Source: Drechmeria coniospora (taxonomy: Eukaryota; Ascomycota; Sordariomycetes; Hypocreales; Ophiocordycipitaceae). Taken from it: a DNA stretch of 64,000 nucleotides. Under the pieces are notes generated by a model. That model did not search any database, had not been told where the DNA came from, and worked only from the letters and a program-made list of their open reading frames with translations. A program made the position numbers and the translations under genes. The stretch is from assembly GCF_001625195.1 (NCBI RefSeq), contig NC_054391.1, positions 7,389,157 to 7,453,156 of the forward strand, given 5' to 3'. Below, piece by piece: positions 11,305-22,588 of the stretch (position 1 is its first letter; each line of letters starts with the position of its first letter).

Positions 11305-12282
11305 CTACCAAAGATCATCTGCATCCTCGTCCGCATCCTCCTCTACACCTCCCTCTACACCATGCTCTGCATCCTCCTCTGGTTCAACCCATTCACTATC
11401 CGAGTCACTATCCGAGTCACCGTCGTCGGCTTCGTCCTCGTCCCCGTCCCATGAGTTGGTATCCGACTCCTCGATCGAGTCGTCGATCTCGATAGCATCA
11501 TCTATGCTCAATCCTCGCCGCTTGTTCTCCCCCCCCGTCGTCCCAAGTACGCGACGGCCAGCAGTGTTCTCGCGAGGCAGATGGGGAGGTCGGGTTTGAG
11601 AAGTCGGTCGTCCAGCCTGCTTCGTAGTCCCCACCTTCTTTCCATTTGCCGGTTCAAGTCTCCTTGGTCCTGGCTTGCCGCCGTCGTCGATGTTCCGCCC
11701 GAGGCGTCCACTGTGTCCCCGTTTCGAGCCGAGCCTGCCGTCGTTCTGCCACCCCCAATCTCGCATGATTGCCGAGATATCCCCAGAGACGGCCTGTCTT
11801 GCGCTGGCTCTGTCCCCGCCCTTGATGACAGTGTCGTACGCTGTGTGGCAGTGCCGGATGTGTGCTGTCACGGCGAGGCGAACCTTTTCGTCGAGGGACA
11901 GCTTGCCCGTCCTTCCAACGCGCCCACTGTGTTTCCGCAACGCTCGCTTGAGGATGTCAGCGACATCTGCGCGAGGTACTCTGGGGAATAGCCTCGTAAT
12001 CGCCGCCCTGAACTCGTCTTCCACGATGCCGTCGCGTCTCCGAAGCTCGGCATGTCTCCTGGCCCTGCTCTGACGCTCCTCCTTGTGGACAGCCGCGAGA
12101 ATGGAAATTGGGGCTCGAAGGCCGAGGGTCCTCCCGCCGACAGCAACGACGTATAGAGCCTTCCTAGATGCATGCGTTTTGCGGCGGCAGAGGGCCGTCA
12201 TGAACGGGTCGCCTTTCTTGAGATATCCGTACCCATTAGGCATGAGCTGCCGTGGGTGAACGGTCGTCTCGAGCGACGGCAT
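11305..12282 (-). CDS. DUF2293-domain protein
   Basis: Single-exon gene of 325 aa with a clear ATG at 12282. Seen: an N-terminal part ending in SILAAVHKEE; a conserved block at about 85-180 with ITRLFPRVPRADVADIL, RVGRTGKLSLDEKVRLAV and AHIRHCHTAYD, which I recognise as the fungal DUF2293 domain; a basic linker; and a strongly acidic C-terminal tail (SDSDSDSEW, EEDADEDADD). The His/Arg-rich block and acidic tail suggest a nuclear protein, but no function is established and I infer none. Confidence 0.8.
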   Translation of the reverse strand: MPSLETTVHPRQLMPNGYGYLKKGDPFMTALCRRKTHASRKALYVVAVGGRTLGLRAPISILAAVHKEERQSRARRHAELRRRDGIVEDEFRAAITRLFPRVPRADVADILKRALRKHSGRVGRTGKLSLDEKVRLAVTAHIRHCHTAYDTVIKGGDRASARQAVSGDISAIMRDWGWQNDGRLGSKRGHSGRLGRNIDDGGKPGPRRLEPANGKKVGTTKQAGRPTSQTRPPHLPRENTAGRRVLGTTGGENKRRGLSIDDAIEIDDSIEESDTNSWDGDEDEADDGDSDSDSDSEWVEPEEDAEHGVEGGVEEDADEDADDLW

Positions 12283-14762
12283 GGGCTTGGCAGCAGCAGG
12301 TCGAATGCAAGTTGGTAGCGCCCATTCCCGGAGGCCTCGAGGGTTTTAGGCTCGCTCGCAGGAGTGGGAGTGTCGACAGGACAGTTTCAATAGTCCGTCT
12401 GGCTCGTCGGTCGAGCCTTCATTCTGTTCTAGTCGCGCTCAATCTTTGTTTGAACTGCCTGTCGCCCTATTTTCCTACGGCGGGACCACGACAATGCCGT
12501 TGGTTTCAATAAATATATGCCCTGGAATCCTACACTTGCTTGTTTGCGTGCGGCGCCCAGTAGACGAGCTCGCCTCATCCGGGCAGATTCGGCATGTAGA
12601 AGTTGGTGAGAGGTGATAGAGAAGCATGGACGCGAAGCCAGCTCAGTAACGGCGTTGGCGACTTTGGTGGGTCTAATTGGAAGCCCGCCTCGCCCAAGCT
12701 GTAAGCTTGTATGTACTCCGTACTTGCAACGCTTCGGTGGGTGGAGAATCTTGCGACCTACAGTACAGTACACCTACACCTTAGTACTATAGAAGTAAGC
12801 CTTGTACAATACTGTACTGCATTACCCTGTACTCCGTATTGGTTGGGTCGAATAGACCGGCAATGTCTCTCCGTACCCGCAGAAGCGAAGCGATGGATGG
12901 AAATAAGGGTAATCAACTCTAGCGTGAAGAAATACGAATGGAGTTGTAGTGATGATAAAGGTCCGGAACACATTCTCAAGGACTTCCATCCTAGTATTCA
13001 TTTTCAACTCGGACCCAAATACATGTATGTGACCGTATAAGAGGTTCGGAAGCATATCCCTGCAGCAGCACGCTACTCCGTACTTGTACGAGTATTGCGA
13101 CGACCTTCGTACATACCTCGAAGGCAGGCCCAGTTCTGTAAGTACAGTTAACAGATATTCCAAGGCACAGTACGAACCTTCTAGGTAACAAGGTAATAAC
13201 AATGGGTTGAATATAAATTAGTAGGTTTACCGATCACTACTCCGTACTGAATATGTACATGTAAGGACCTGTTCTTGTTCTTATTTGTACTTACAGTAGG
13301 TGGAGGGCTTTTTTTAGCGTAGCAGGAGGGCCAAGTACAAGTACTTACTGCAATAATTATTATGTGCAGATGACTTTTCGGACGGACTTGACAACTGCTC
13401 GTGACGCTGTGAGCCTATTGGAACCCGTGAGCTTACTGGGGCTCGTGACTCGCGAGGCGCCCAGCCACCATGTTTTCCACCTCTGGGGACCATTTATCAG
13501 TCCAACTGTACACTAGGCGTTCATATACCTGTGCAAGTACCGTAATAATAGGTTGGTGGAGACGGAGACCTTTTACAAGTACTTACGGCTTATCGCTCAG
13601 GACGGCAGCAATCGCATGAACCAGATCGATTGGGCAGCTACCGTTGGGCTGTGATCCCAAAATATGAATCCGTACTGGTACGTCAAATAGCTGAAACGGT
13701 GGAACGCCTGAGGCTCCGAGCCCACGGCTTCCTGGCTCTCTACCATGTCTGTGGCCTCATTCGGGTCAGCGCCGCGACACACACGTCCAGCAGACCGACA
13801 TACCACTTTGCGCGAAGCGAGGTTGCACAAATGCTCTCCCTCTGTATCCGGACTCGAAGGGCGTGCTTACCCTGGTAAAGTCGTGTCGTTCATGTGCTTG
13901 TATCGTCTCGTTGGTTGACGACGTTGTGACCTTGTGAGAAAGACCTTGGTACCAGAATACATACAGTATGCATTTACAGCGGCCAACGGAGCATGGGTGT
14001 CGAGCGTACAAGTAAGACTTGTATTACTGTTCTTACTTGTAGAAAGAACTGCAGGTACTCCGTACATATACTTACATGCACTCCGTTGTGTAGTATTCAA
14101 GTACATGTACTTGTAAGAAGGCGTACGAGTCACGAGTGTATTAATACGGTTGAGTAATAATAATTAGTGTACGGAGTAGTGAGTGAGCAAAATGTACAGT
14201 AAGTACTTACTGTAGGTGCACGGTGTACGGGTACCTCGTCGTGTCATATGCCAGCCATATCCCACCAAGCGGGGTTGCAGTCTTTGCGCCGTTGGGTTTC
14301 GACACGGGTCAATCGTCATCATCCGTCGACTTGCTGGGCTTGCTCTGGAAATACACCTACCCATCCGTCCCGTCCGCCTTTCCGCCTACACTAGGCCAAC
14401 TCAGTTTTACAGTTTTCTCGCCCAACAACCGACGAACGCACCTTTCAGTCCTCCAGCCTGTGCCTAGTCGTCCAACGGCCGTCCAACTGCCGAGCCGGCG
14501 CTCACCAACACCACACGCAACCAAGGTGCCTGGCCGCCTAACACGCAGGCCACCCTTTGCTCCAGAGGCAATTTCCATCCCGCACACGCATATTCCGGAA
14601 AGTATCCTTCCAAAAGGTCTCCGAACCAAAGGGCAGGCAGATCAACCCTTGATAGTAGCCTTACCCGAGCAGAAGAAAAATTTTCCCCTCACCATCGCCA
14701 ACCGGTCGGCGCGCGCACGTACAGCTGCGTGCTCTTACGTACCGTCCTCGTTATCGTACGAC
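12283..14762. repeat. Long intergenic region with GTACTCCGTA-type island (about 12700-14230)
   Basis: No gene found in about 2.5 kb. From 12700 to 14230 there are repeated words such as GTACTCCGTACTTG, CTGTACTCCGTATT, CTACTCCGTACTTG and GTGTACGGAGTAGTG, together with AAGTACTTAC and TACTGTAC words. The last 540 bases before 14763 are the GC-rich leader of the DUF8035 gene: they are open in frame but have no ATG. Confidence 0.6.
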
Positions 14763-16434
14763 ATGGCCGGCGAACGTTGGGATCGTGACCGGTTCACGTA
14801 CGAGCGGGACCGCGTGGAGGACAGCCGATACTCGACCGGAGGATATCGGCCGCGGGACCGCTCGGATGAACGGCATGACCGTGACCGCCGACGATTTCAC
14901 GACGACGACCTGGACGACGACATAGGGCACGATGGCCGAACGTACCACGACGAGCTGCGATCGGATGTGCGTCGCGAGAGAGCTGGTCCCGACGTCGAGT
15001 ACGACCGCAGGGTCGTGGTGGAAAAGGAGCGAGACGTCGAGTACCGCCGTGACTCGCCGCCCCCGCGTCGACCAGCCTTCCTGCGCCGCCAGTCCTCGCT
15101 CGACACCTACGACCGTCGGCCTCTCCGACGTATTTACGAGCCACGTGAAGAGTACCCCCCACCGGCCCGCCGCGAAGATTTATACCGCGACGACTACCGC
15201 GACGACTACCGAGACGACTATCGCCCCACCCCCTACCAACCCATCCCGCTCCCCAGGGCCCCGGCGCTGCCGTCCCCCAGGAGGTACCGTGATCGTGACG
15301 ATGTCGACGTCGCCGATCCGACGTACTATGCCGATGACGACTACCGACCGCCCTACGCGGAACATGTTCGGGAGCGAGAGGTCGTTCGAGAGCGAAAGAG
15401 GGACACGCGAGACAGGAGTCGTGAATCGCGGAGCAACCGTACCCGCACTCACCGGAGCAGTTCTCGCAGCTCGACGACGAGTCTATCGTCTAGCAGCGCC
15501 GGCGGTGCCACTGTGCGAAGCGAGTACCCGAAGAAGGGCAAGACCAAGATCCCATCACGCTTGGTCTCGAAGCGAGCCTTGATCGATCTCGGCTACCCTT
15601 TCATCGAGGAGGTGAGAAGGGCTCGGCCGGCGGCTGCGATGCATTGCTTTGGACTGACCAGACGTTGCAGGGAAACACCATCATCGTGCAGAAAGCCTTG
15701 GGCCAAGACAACATCGACGAACTCCTCAAGCTCAGCGAGGAGTACGGCAAAGGTGAGCGGAGCGACTCTGAACACGCCGTGGTGGCAAGGGCTGACAGGG
15801 CTGACGGATGGAAGCTGATCTGGAAGTGGCTGCCGCCCGCTCTTCGGCCGGTAACCTCGCGACGGAAGACAAGGGGGAAGTCGCCGCCCCACCAGTGCCC
15901 GTACCAGCGCCTGTCGTGGTGTCACCCCTTCCCGTGACGATACCGCCCCCTCCCATGACGACGGTGACGACGGTGACGACGGGGCCGGTCGTGGTGGAAG
16001 CCGCCCCCGTCACGGCTGGTCCGGCATACGAGGTCGTTGACAGAACCAGGACGGCGTTTCGAGAATACTCACCGGCTCGCACGACGACGACATCGACCAG
16101 CTATGACTCGTATCCATCACGCCACCGTCATCACCATCATCACCATCACCGTTACGACGACCTGCCTGTCGGTCCCGTTGTCGTGCGATCTAGGTCACGA
16201 TCCCGGTCCAGGAAAGATATCAGGGCCGAGATTCGCGCGCTTGAACGGGAGCTCGCCCACCGACCGAGAGGCGAACTCGGCGAGCGCGAAATCATCCGGA
16301 CCGAGCGGCTACCGGACGGTCAGCTCGTCGTGTTCGAGGAAAAGGTGGAGAGGCAGATCGCCAGCCCGAAGCCGCCGCGGATTGAAAAGGACAAGAAAGG
16401 TAGGATGTCCATCAGCGTACCGAAATATCGCTAA
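14763..16434 (+). CDS. DUF8035-domain protein, Arg/Asp-rich
   Basis: Three exons: 14763-15611, 15671-15752 and 15815-16434, with introns of 59 and 62 nt (GTGAGA and GTGAGC donors, CTGAC branch sites). The product is 516 aa, starting MAGERWDRDRF. Seen: about 260 residues very rich in Arg, Asp, Glu and Tyr with a RDDYRDDYRDDY repeat and RS-like sequence. Then comes the conserved block rebuilt across both introns: KTKIPSRLVSKRALIDLGYP, IEEGNTIIVQKALGQDNIDE and ADLEVAAARSS. I recognise this as the fungal DUF8035 region. It is followed by a Pro/Val/Thr-rich linker, seven consecutive His in RHRHHHHHHHR, an RSRSRSRSRK run and a conserved tail near DGQLVVFEEK. The charged RS/RD composition suggests an RNA-associated or condensate-forming nuclear protein, but that is inference. 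Confidence 0.85.
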
Positions 16435-18039
16435 GGTGCGCCTCTTTGACGCTCGTCGAACGGTTCGGGATGGGGCTGATCTGGACACTGCAGGACCACC
16501 ACCTAAACTTGTCCGAGCGATGCTGAGCACGCTGACTTGAACGGGGTGCGCGATATTGGACGGCCATGGAGACGAGGCATGTAGATCCTTTTTTTTTTTT
16601 TTTGATAATCCACCTGCCCGAGGCGTAACCCAGGTGCGGCCAGGCATGGAGCGTACGAGCCTCGTTGGAGGGCGCGCATAACTGCCAAGGAGGTACGGAA
16701 TGTTGGATGATTGAAAGGCAAAGGTACGGATTGTTTAATGTATGGAAGACGAAGGGCCGTGGGCCAAGGGCGGGCCAATGGTAGTGATGATGTCATGATT
16801 ACACGATTTTGCAAGCAGTCTATTTTCAGGATGCACCTGAATATTTCGAATATGAGATGTCTCTTGTTCCTACACGGCGCATGCTATGATGTGCCATGTG
16901 CTGCTATCATCAGATATGCTGCTGCGACTCCAGCTCTCAGCAGGACTGCGGGATACTTGTGCATTCCTTTACAGCATGTACACTAATTTACACAAGTGCA
17001 TGTCCATTCTTGTAACGCGTATTGTGCATGTAAGTACTTACACCAAGTTGTACAGTATGCACCGTACGGAGTACACATTACAAGTACATGCAAAGAGTAC
17101 ATGCAAGTACGGAGTAAGCAAGGAGCAAAATATGGTATGTACCCCGTATTTGCACACTATTATACTTCGTATTTTTACTCTGTAATATATCATATACTTA
17201 AATTATAACACATCTACGTAAGTATTGACAACCACCTCTACTGTACGGAGTACGGAGTATTTAATATGTAATGTCGGGTTTTAGTTCATTCGGGGAAAGC
17301 GGGGTTGAGGGGTAGGACGGGCGGGGTGGCAGTTTGTTCAATTCGCGGGCGCGTTCTCCGTACGGAGAGTACTTTACAGTAATAATACTCCGTACTCCGG
17401 ACAGTAAGTATATGCTGTAATAATGAACGCTGCACTGTACTTAGTGCAGTTTGTTGCTTCTTGGCGTTTGATCGAATGAGCTCTGACGTCTACTTACATA
17501 CAATACAATACTTTTAATTCCACAGTTGAATATCCAGGTGAACGGCACACGTACGGTGCATGCACGTATCGAGTTTGTAGGAGGTATCAACTGTAGTTGT
17601 ACACCTCTATTGTTGCCCTTGCCCTGGGAGCCTATGAGGGCTGGTTGGAGAGATCATTGGAGGAGACACAAGCTATGTGGGTGCGAGTGGAGCGAGGCAG
17701 CTGACATCATGAGATCGTTTCTTTGACAGCCGAGGCTCACGGATCGATCAGGCAGGCTGGCATCTGTTTACTGCCAACAGGTAATAGTAGGATCCGGTCG
17801 AGTCATAGTACACGCGGATGAGGAGGGGGCTCGAGGACGATTCTTTCCGACAGCTCACGAACATCGCATTAATTATTCTCATCCTTCTTTAATCACCGAC
17901 CGAGCTACCTGATATCTGTCCGCCACCGTCGGCTTGCAACAAAACTACGCTTCCCTCATCGACCCATCCCCCCCCCCTCTCCCACTCACTTCTCGTCCGG
18001 GACACACAGGCATCCATCCACCCTGGGACGACGACGACG
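16435..18039. repeat. Intergenic with GTACTCCGTA-type island (about 16960-17530)
   Basis: No gene found. A 15-base T run lies at 16589-16603, probably in the 3' flank of the DUF8035 gene. From 16960 to 17530 the sequence has CCGTACGGAGTACAC, TACGGAGTACGGAGTA and TACTCCGTACTCCGG words. The last 200 bases are a GC-rich, pyrimidine-rich promoter and leader for the hydroxylase gene. Confidence 0.6.
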
Positions 18040-18816
18040 ATGATGATGATGGATGAGGCAGTAAGTCTCTGGAGGCACCTTGTGGCAACCTACAATCCGT
18101 ACGTCATCGACGTCGTCGGCGCCTTCGTCATCCAGAACATCTTCTGGTGGCTGCCTTGCATAGTCTTCGTCTCCCTTGACCGCATCGCCCCGTCCTTCTC
18201 CGAGCGCCACAAGATTCAGCCGGCGCCGAAGCAGCCCACGGCTGCCGAGATCTGGCACGCTGCCGTCGTCTCGCTCCGAAACCAGGTGCTCGTCACAGCG
18301 CTGCACGTTGGCCTCAGCTACGCCTCCCACGCACAGGGTGAGCCTCCCTTGCTCCGTGTCGAGGCCAGCTTGCCCTCGCTCGGCGAGGTCGTTCGCGACT
18401 TCATCGTTTGCGCCGCGGCCCGCGAGGTGCTCTTCTACTACGCCCACCGCCTGTTCCACGTTCGCTCCCTCTACCGACGCATCCACAAGACGCATCACAA
18501 GTTCACGGCCCCCGTCGCCTTTTCCTCGCAGTATGCGCACCCCATCGAGCACATCGTCGCCAACACGTTGCCCATCGCCCTGCCGCCCCTGCTACTGCGC
18601 TCCCACATCCTGACCATGTGGATTTTCGTCGCCTGGCAGCTCGTCGAGACGGCCACCGTCCACAGCGGGTATGACTTCTTCCACGGCGCCGCCCGCAAGC
18701 ATGACAGGCACCACGAACGCTTCGACGTCTACTTTGGAGGCATAGGCATCCTAGACTGGCTGCATGGCACCGACGAAGCCGGCGCGAGGTCTAGCAAGGG
18801 TGGGAAGGCGGAATGA
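18040..18816 (+). CDS. Sterol desaturase / fatty acid hydroxylase family protein
   Basis: Single-exon gene of 258 aa beginning with four consecutive ATG codons, any of which could initiate. This is an integral-membrane, di-iron non-haem oxygenase of the ERG3/ERG25/FA-hydroxylase family, probably in the ER. Seen: a hydrophobic N-terminal region (about 19-46), the three histidine boxes HRLFH (136-140), HKTHH (149-153) and HDRHH (221-225), plus YAHPIEH, HSGYDF and a terminal DWLHGTD, as in C-4 methylsterol oxidases. It is shorter than canonical ERG25 (about 300 aa), so it may be a paralogue acting on another sterol or lipid. The substrate cannot be read from sequence. No biosynthetic neighbours were seen. 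Confidence 0.85.
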   Translation: MMMMDEAVSLWRHLVATYNPYVIDVVGAFVIQNIFWWLPCIVFVSLDRIAPSFSERHKIQPAPKQPTAAEIWHAAVVSLRNQVLVTALHVGLSYASHAQGEPPLLRVEASLPSLGEVVRDFIVCAAAREVLFYYAHRLFHVRSLYRRIHKTHHKFTAPVAFSSQYAHPIEHIVANTLPIALPPLLLRSHILTMWIFVAWQLVETATVHSGYDFFHGAARKHDRHHERFDVYFGGIGILDWLHGTDEAGARSSKGGKAE

Positions 18817-19406
18817 GACAAAGGGGCGCCGCCTAGATGGACTTTCTGAGCGGCTGACCACGGTGCCTCTGCTGTGAAGTCCCTGGAGTATGGAGGGGAA
18901 AGTTGTATGTTTTGTATACTTATATATTTTTACATTTCATGTCAACCTGTGCGTGTGAATTCCGTATGTAGTGTCTAAATGTTGCTGCATGAATCATTGC
19001 ACCCTGCAACAACGGCACGGTACGGTGCCAGGTGTAGGCGTAGTCCGAGCGAGATCGCTAACCCTCGAATATCCCTAAGTCCCATTCGGATGCAGCGTTG
19101 CCTCGGTCGCTCACTCGTTTGCGAATATCTATTTGCTAATGTACGTACTGTGATACGGAGTTTCGACATGTGCACAAACAAGCAGGGAAATCTTTGAATT
19201 ATATTTACTGCCAGTACGGTGTACTGCTTGTGAGTTCTGATTGAATCCGTGCGCGCTCACGTGAGTTCGCGCCGCCTTCAATTACGACCTCTGGTGCTTC
19301 GCGTCGTACGTACTTCGCATGCCATCCCTGCGCCGTCACGCACAACCACTGAATTGGAATCCGCATCTTCCTTCAACTGAAATCGATCCTCAAAAAGACC
19401 TTGGTC
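18817..19406. other. Intergenic between hydroxylase and Tdp1-like gene
   Basis: About 590 bases including the hydroxylase 3' flank (AT-rich near 18900-18940) and the Tdp1-like promoter. One GATACGGAGT word lies near 19152. No gene seen. Confidence 0.5.
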
Positions 19407-21565
19407 ATGTCCAAATCTGTCCCAAAATCCTCCGAGCTGGGAGGGGCTGATGGCCATGATGAAGCACCCGCACGCTCTGAAGAATCCCATATCCAGCATC
19501 AGCGCACCGAGAGCAGCAAGAATACCGAAAAGGCCCCATTTTCTCTGCTATCTCTGGATCGGAAGAAGATGGAGGAAGAGCGCTTGGCCAGAAAACGAAA
19601 TCGAAGTGCTGTAAGCGATGACGATGTGGTCGAGATCGAAGCACCCTCAAAGCAGAGGCAGCGATTGGTGCCCAGCCCCCCAGAGAGCATATCAGCGACG
19701 AGAAAACCCGATGCTGCGAGTGCGATACCGTATCCAAATGGTGTAATGAAGCGTACTTGGGCGTATGGCTACCCCCGAACATCCGACGACATCAAGATAG
19801 AGGAGGTCCTCCAAAAAGACAAGCTGCTCCTCGCCTTGCTCTCATCTTTTCAGTGGGACGAGGAATGGATCATGTCAAAGCTTGACATGTCCAAGACAAA
19901 ACTGCTACTTGCTGCTTTTGCTGCAGATGATCGACAGGCACGCACCACACACAATCCCTACTGCGTTGAGCAAAACTCATCATGTGATAGAAGGAAGCAA
20001 TGCGCGCCAACGTGCCACCTGGCGTTCGCTTCTGCTTCCCGCCCATGCACGGCCCTGGGTCTATGCACTCCAAACTGCAAATTCTTAAGTATCAAGACTA
20101 CTTGCGTCTCGTGGTGCCTTCCGGTAACCTGGTCCCATACGACTGGGGAGAGACGGGCGTCATGGAAAATGTTAGGCCATCGAACCTCGGCTGAGCCACC
20201 TTGTCAATCACCGTCTCGCTAACGACCGTGGCAGATGGTCTTTCTTATGGATCTACCACGACGAGAAGCGAGCGTTGACCACAAGCGAACAACGTTCAGC
20301 CTTCAACTCGAACGCTTCCTCCGCGCCATGGGCGTCGACAGCAGCATGGTTGATAGCCTCGCCAACTACGATTTTTCCCGCACCGTTGACCTGGGTTTCG
20401 TCTATTCCATGTGCGTGGGTTCCCTACCTCCCGTGATGGGCCCAGGGGCTTGAATTAACGACACGCAGACCGGGCGGGCACATGGACCGGTCCCTGCAGC
20501 GCATCGGTTTGTGGCATTGTCCATCCATGTGGATCAACGAAGGTTCACTAACGGATACTCGAGGCTATTGCGGATTGGGAACAACTGTCGCAGCGTTGGG
20601 TCTGGCAACCAAAGACCCCGTCGAGGTCGATTTTGTTGTGAGTGACGTGGACCCCAGGAGCCTCAACTGGCTCACTGGTCGCACGGTGCAAGCTAATGCC
20701 GATCAACAGTGCGCCTCCCTCGGATCTATCAAGCATGACCTCGTCGAGGCCATTTACAACGCCTGCCAGGGTACGAAATCCTTCGTCCTCTCTCCCGGAG
20801 CATGTACCGAATCCTGACATCGCGCAGGAGACGATGGAACAAAGGAGTACAATGCAAGGATGAAGCGTAAGCCCTCCGACAAGCAGTCCAGCCCATCGAC
20901 GCCTTTCAAGGACAGATTCCGCATTTACTTCCCATCGAATCAAACTGTTTGCGATAGCCGAGGCGGACGAAATGTATGCCACCGGGCTTGTCGGAGAAAT
21001 GGTTACGTATTGGCTAATTGTTGCGCGCTGAGCGCTGGCGTAGGCTGGAGGCACCATCTGTGTTCAGGAGAAGTGGTGGCGTCTGCCAACCTTTCCAACT
21101 GAACTAGTCTGCGATTGTGTCAGCACTCGAAAGGGACTTTTGATGCACACCAAGGTCATATTCGTGCGCAGGGCCAAGCGGGAGAAGGCTCTCGCCGAGA
21201 ACTCGGGGCCGGCTTCTTGGGCTGGTTGGGCATACGTCGGCAGCGCAAATTTGTCCGAGAGCGCCTGGTGAGTTGATTGTCTGACGAATCTTGATTTCGT
21301 GACAGCTGACGGGTAATTTCTACACAGGGGTCGAATGGTGAAGGACAAAGCGACTGGAAACCTCAAGATGAACTGCCGGAACTGGGAGTGTGGTGTTGTG
21401 ATTCCAGTTCGCCCTTCCAGCCAGAAAGCGGACGGGGGCGAAACCGAAACGGTGGACCTGGGTGTTTTCCAGTCCACGGTACCCGTTCCAATGCATGTGC
21501 CTGGTCGAGCATACGGACTCAAAGAAGAGCCCTGGTTCTACAGCAGCAACGCTGGCTCGACCTGA
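19407..21565 (+). CDS. Tyrosyl-DNA phosphodiesterase (Tdp1-like), nine exons
   Basis: Reconstructed exons: 19407-19937, 19991-20170, 20235-20410, 20469-20506, 20564-20637, 20710-20770, 20828-20973, 21044-21267, 21328-21565 (555 aa; introns 53-72 nt). Tdp1 removes topoisomerase I peptides and other adducts from DNA 3' ends. Seen: both HKD half-sites of the phospholipase D fold. The first is MHSKLQIL with His203 and Lys205 and Asn223 in PSGNL, the same 20-residue spacing as in human Tdp1. The second is MHTKVIF with His437 and Lys439, then Asn471 in GSANLSESAWG. GYCGLG and NWECGVVIP are also present. The N-terminal 110 residues are disordered and basic with KRNRSAVSDDD. The first intron needs a GC donor (see separate entry). 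All other introns are GT-AG with CTAAC/CTGAC-type branch sites. The catalytic set is complete, so the gene looks functional if that intron is spliced. Confidence 0.85.
19938..19990 (+). other. Probable GC-AG intron 1 of the Tdp1-like gene
   Basis: The exon ends in CAG and the intron starts GCACGC and ends GATAG, 53 nt long. Removing it joins DDRQ to KEAMRANVPP in frame and restores the family sequence. I found no GT donor nearby that does this. Without splicing the frame runs on into sequence unlike Tdp1. Confidence 0.65.
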
Positions 21566-22588
21566 ACCGGCTTGGGGGGCAACAGTCAGTCACACCTGAA
21601 CCCGGATGGTGGCGATATGCATGGACGCATGATGAAGGCTGCCTGTCTACGTTGGATCTCCAGAAGAGGCACTTGTCCAGAGGATCACCATATCTGTTGT
21701 GGCGATGAAGGGCAGTCTTAACAGCAATGCTGTCGGAAGCTGTCAAGTCGCTGTGATGGAGTGATAGGAGGTGAAATACCCAGAGAGATTTATCACCCGC
21801 CATCCACAAACTACTAATGTTGCCTACAAAGTGCATGCTCCGACGATGGGGTGTAGGGGACGGCGTGACGGTTGACACTACAACCGGAAAAAAAATAGAA
21901 TCACTCAAGTCTTGGAGGAGCAGCGGCCAAAAAAATCGAGTGCAGCTACGAGCGATGAACCCACCGATGACGGAGGTTGCATGCCCGCCTCTCACGGGAC
22001 CTCACCGTTCACAATATTTGTACAAGGGAATGGACCGAGCTGTTCTCATTATCACATGGCCGATTGAGTTGTACTCGATAACATCGGCGAGCAACGAAGT
22101 TGTACACAATTAAGGTAGGATTCTATATGGAGGGTATTGCGGTGGAAAGATTTCGATCCCTACTACGTACAACCTACTCCATACCTACCAAATACCGAGA
22201 CTCGTAGATTAGTGGCGCTGGGTAATATGGTAGAGGCAGGTGTCGGTTCCCCGTCGGAAGAGACGACAGTGGTTGACAGCGGTGGGTTCACACGACCGGC
22301 ATTGCATCGTGACAACATTGACCGTTTTGCCACTATGACATCGTCAGCGACTGGCTAAATACACCAGCGAGCCCTGTGCGGCGCAAGCACAGGCACCGGC
22401 AATAGTAATCAGCAACCCCCGAGCTTGGCCAACTTCCGAATCGATGGCCTAGATCTTGCGCTACCGTTTCGGCCTCCGGTGCATCTTGCCATGACATGCT
22501 GATTTGAAGAGCTTCGTTGGTCGTCGTTCATTCATAAGTGGCTGCTGCAGCAAATGGGCGGTTCCGCCAAGACGTTGGCCATCTATCG
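21566..22588. other. Intergenic between convergent genes
   Basis: About 1 kb between the 3' end of the Tdp1-like gene and the stop of the dehydratase gene on the other strand. Contains no open frame with recognisable similarity and no repeat of note. Confidence 0.5.

Noticed and set aside
14223..14762. In-frame N-terminal extension of the DUF8035 gene
   Set aside because: Open for 540 bases but begins at GTG and contains no ATG before 14763, so it is treated as leader.
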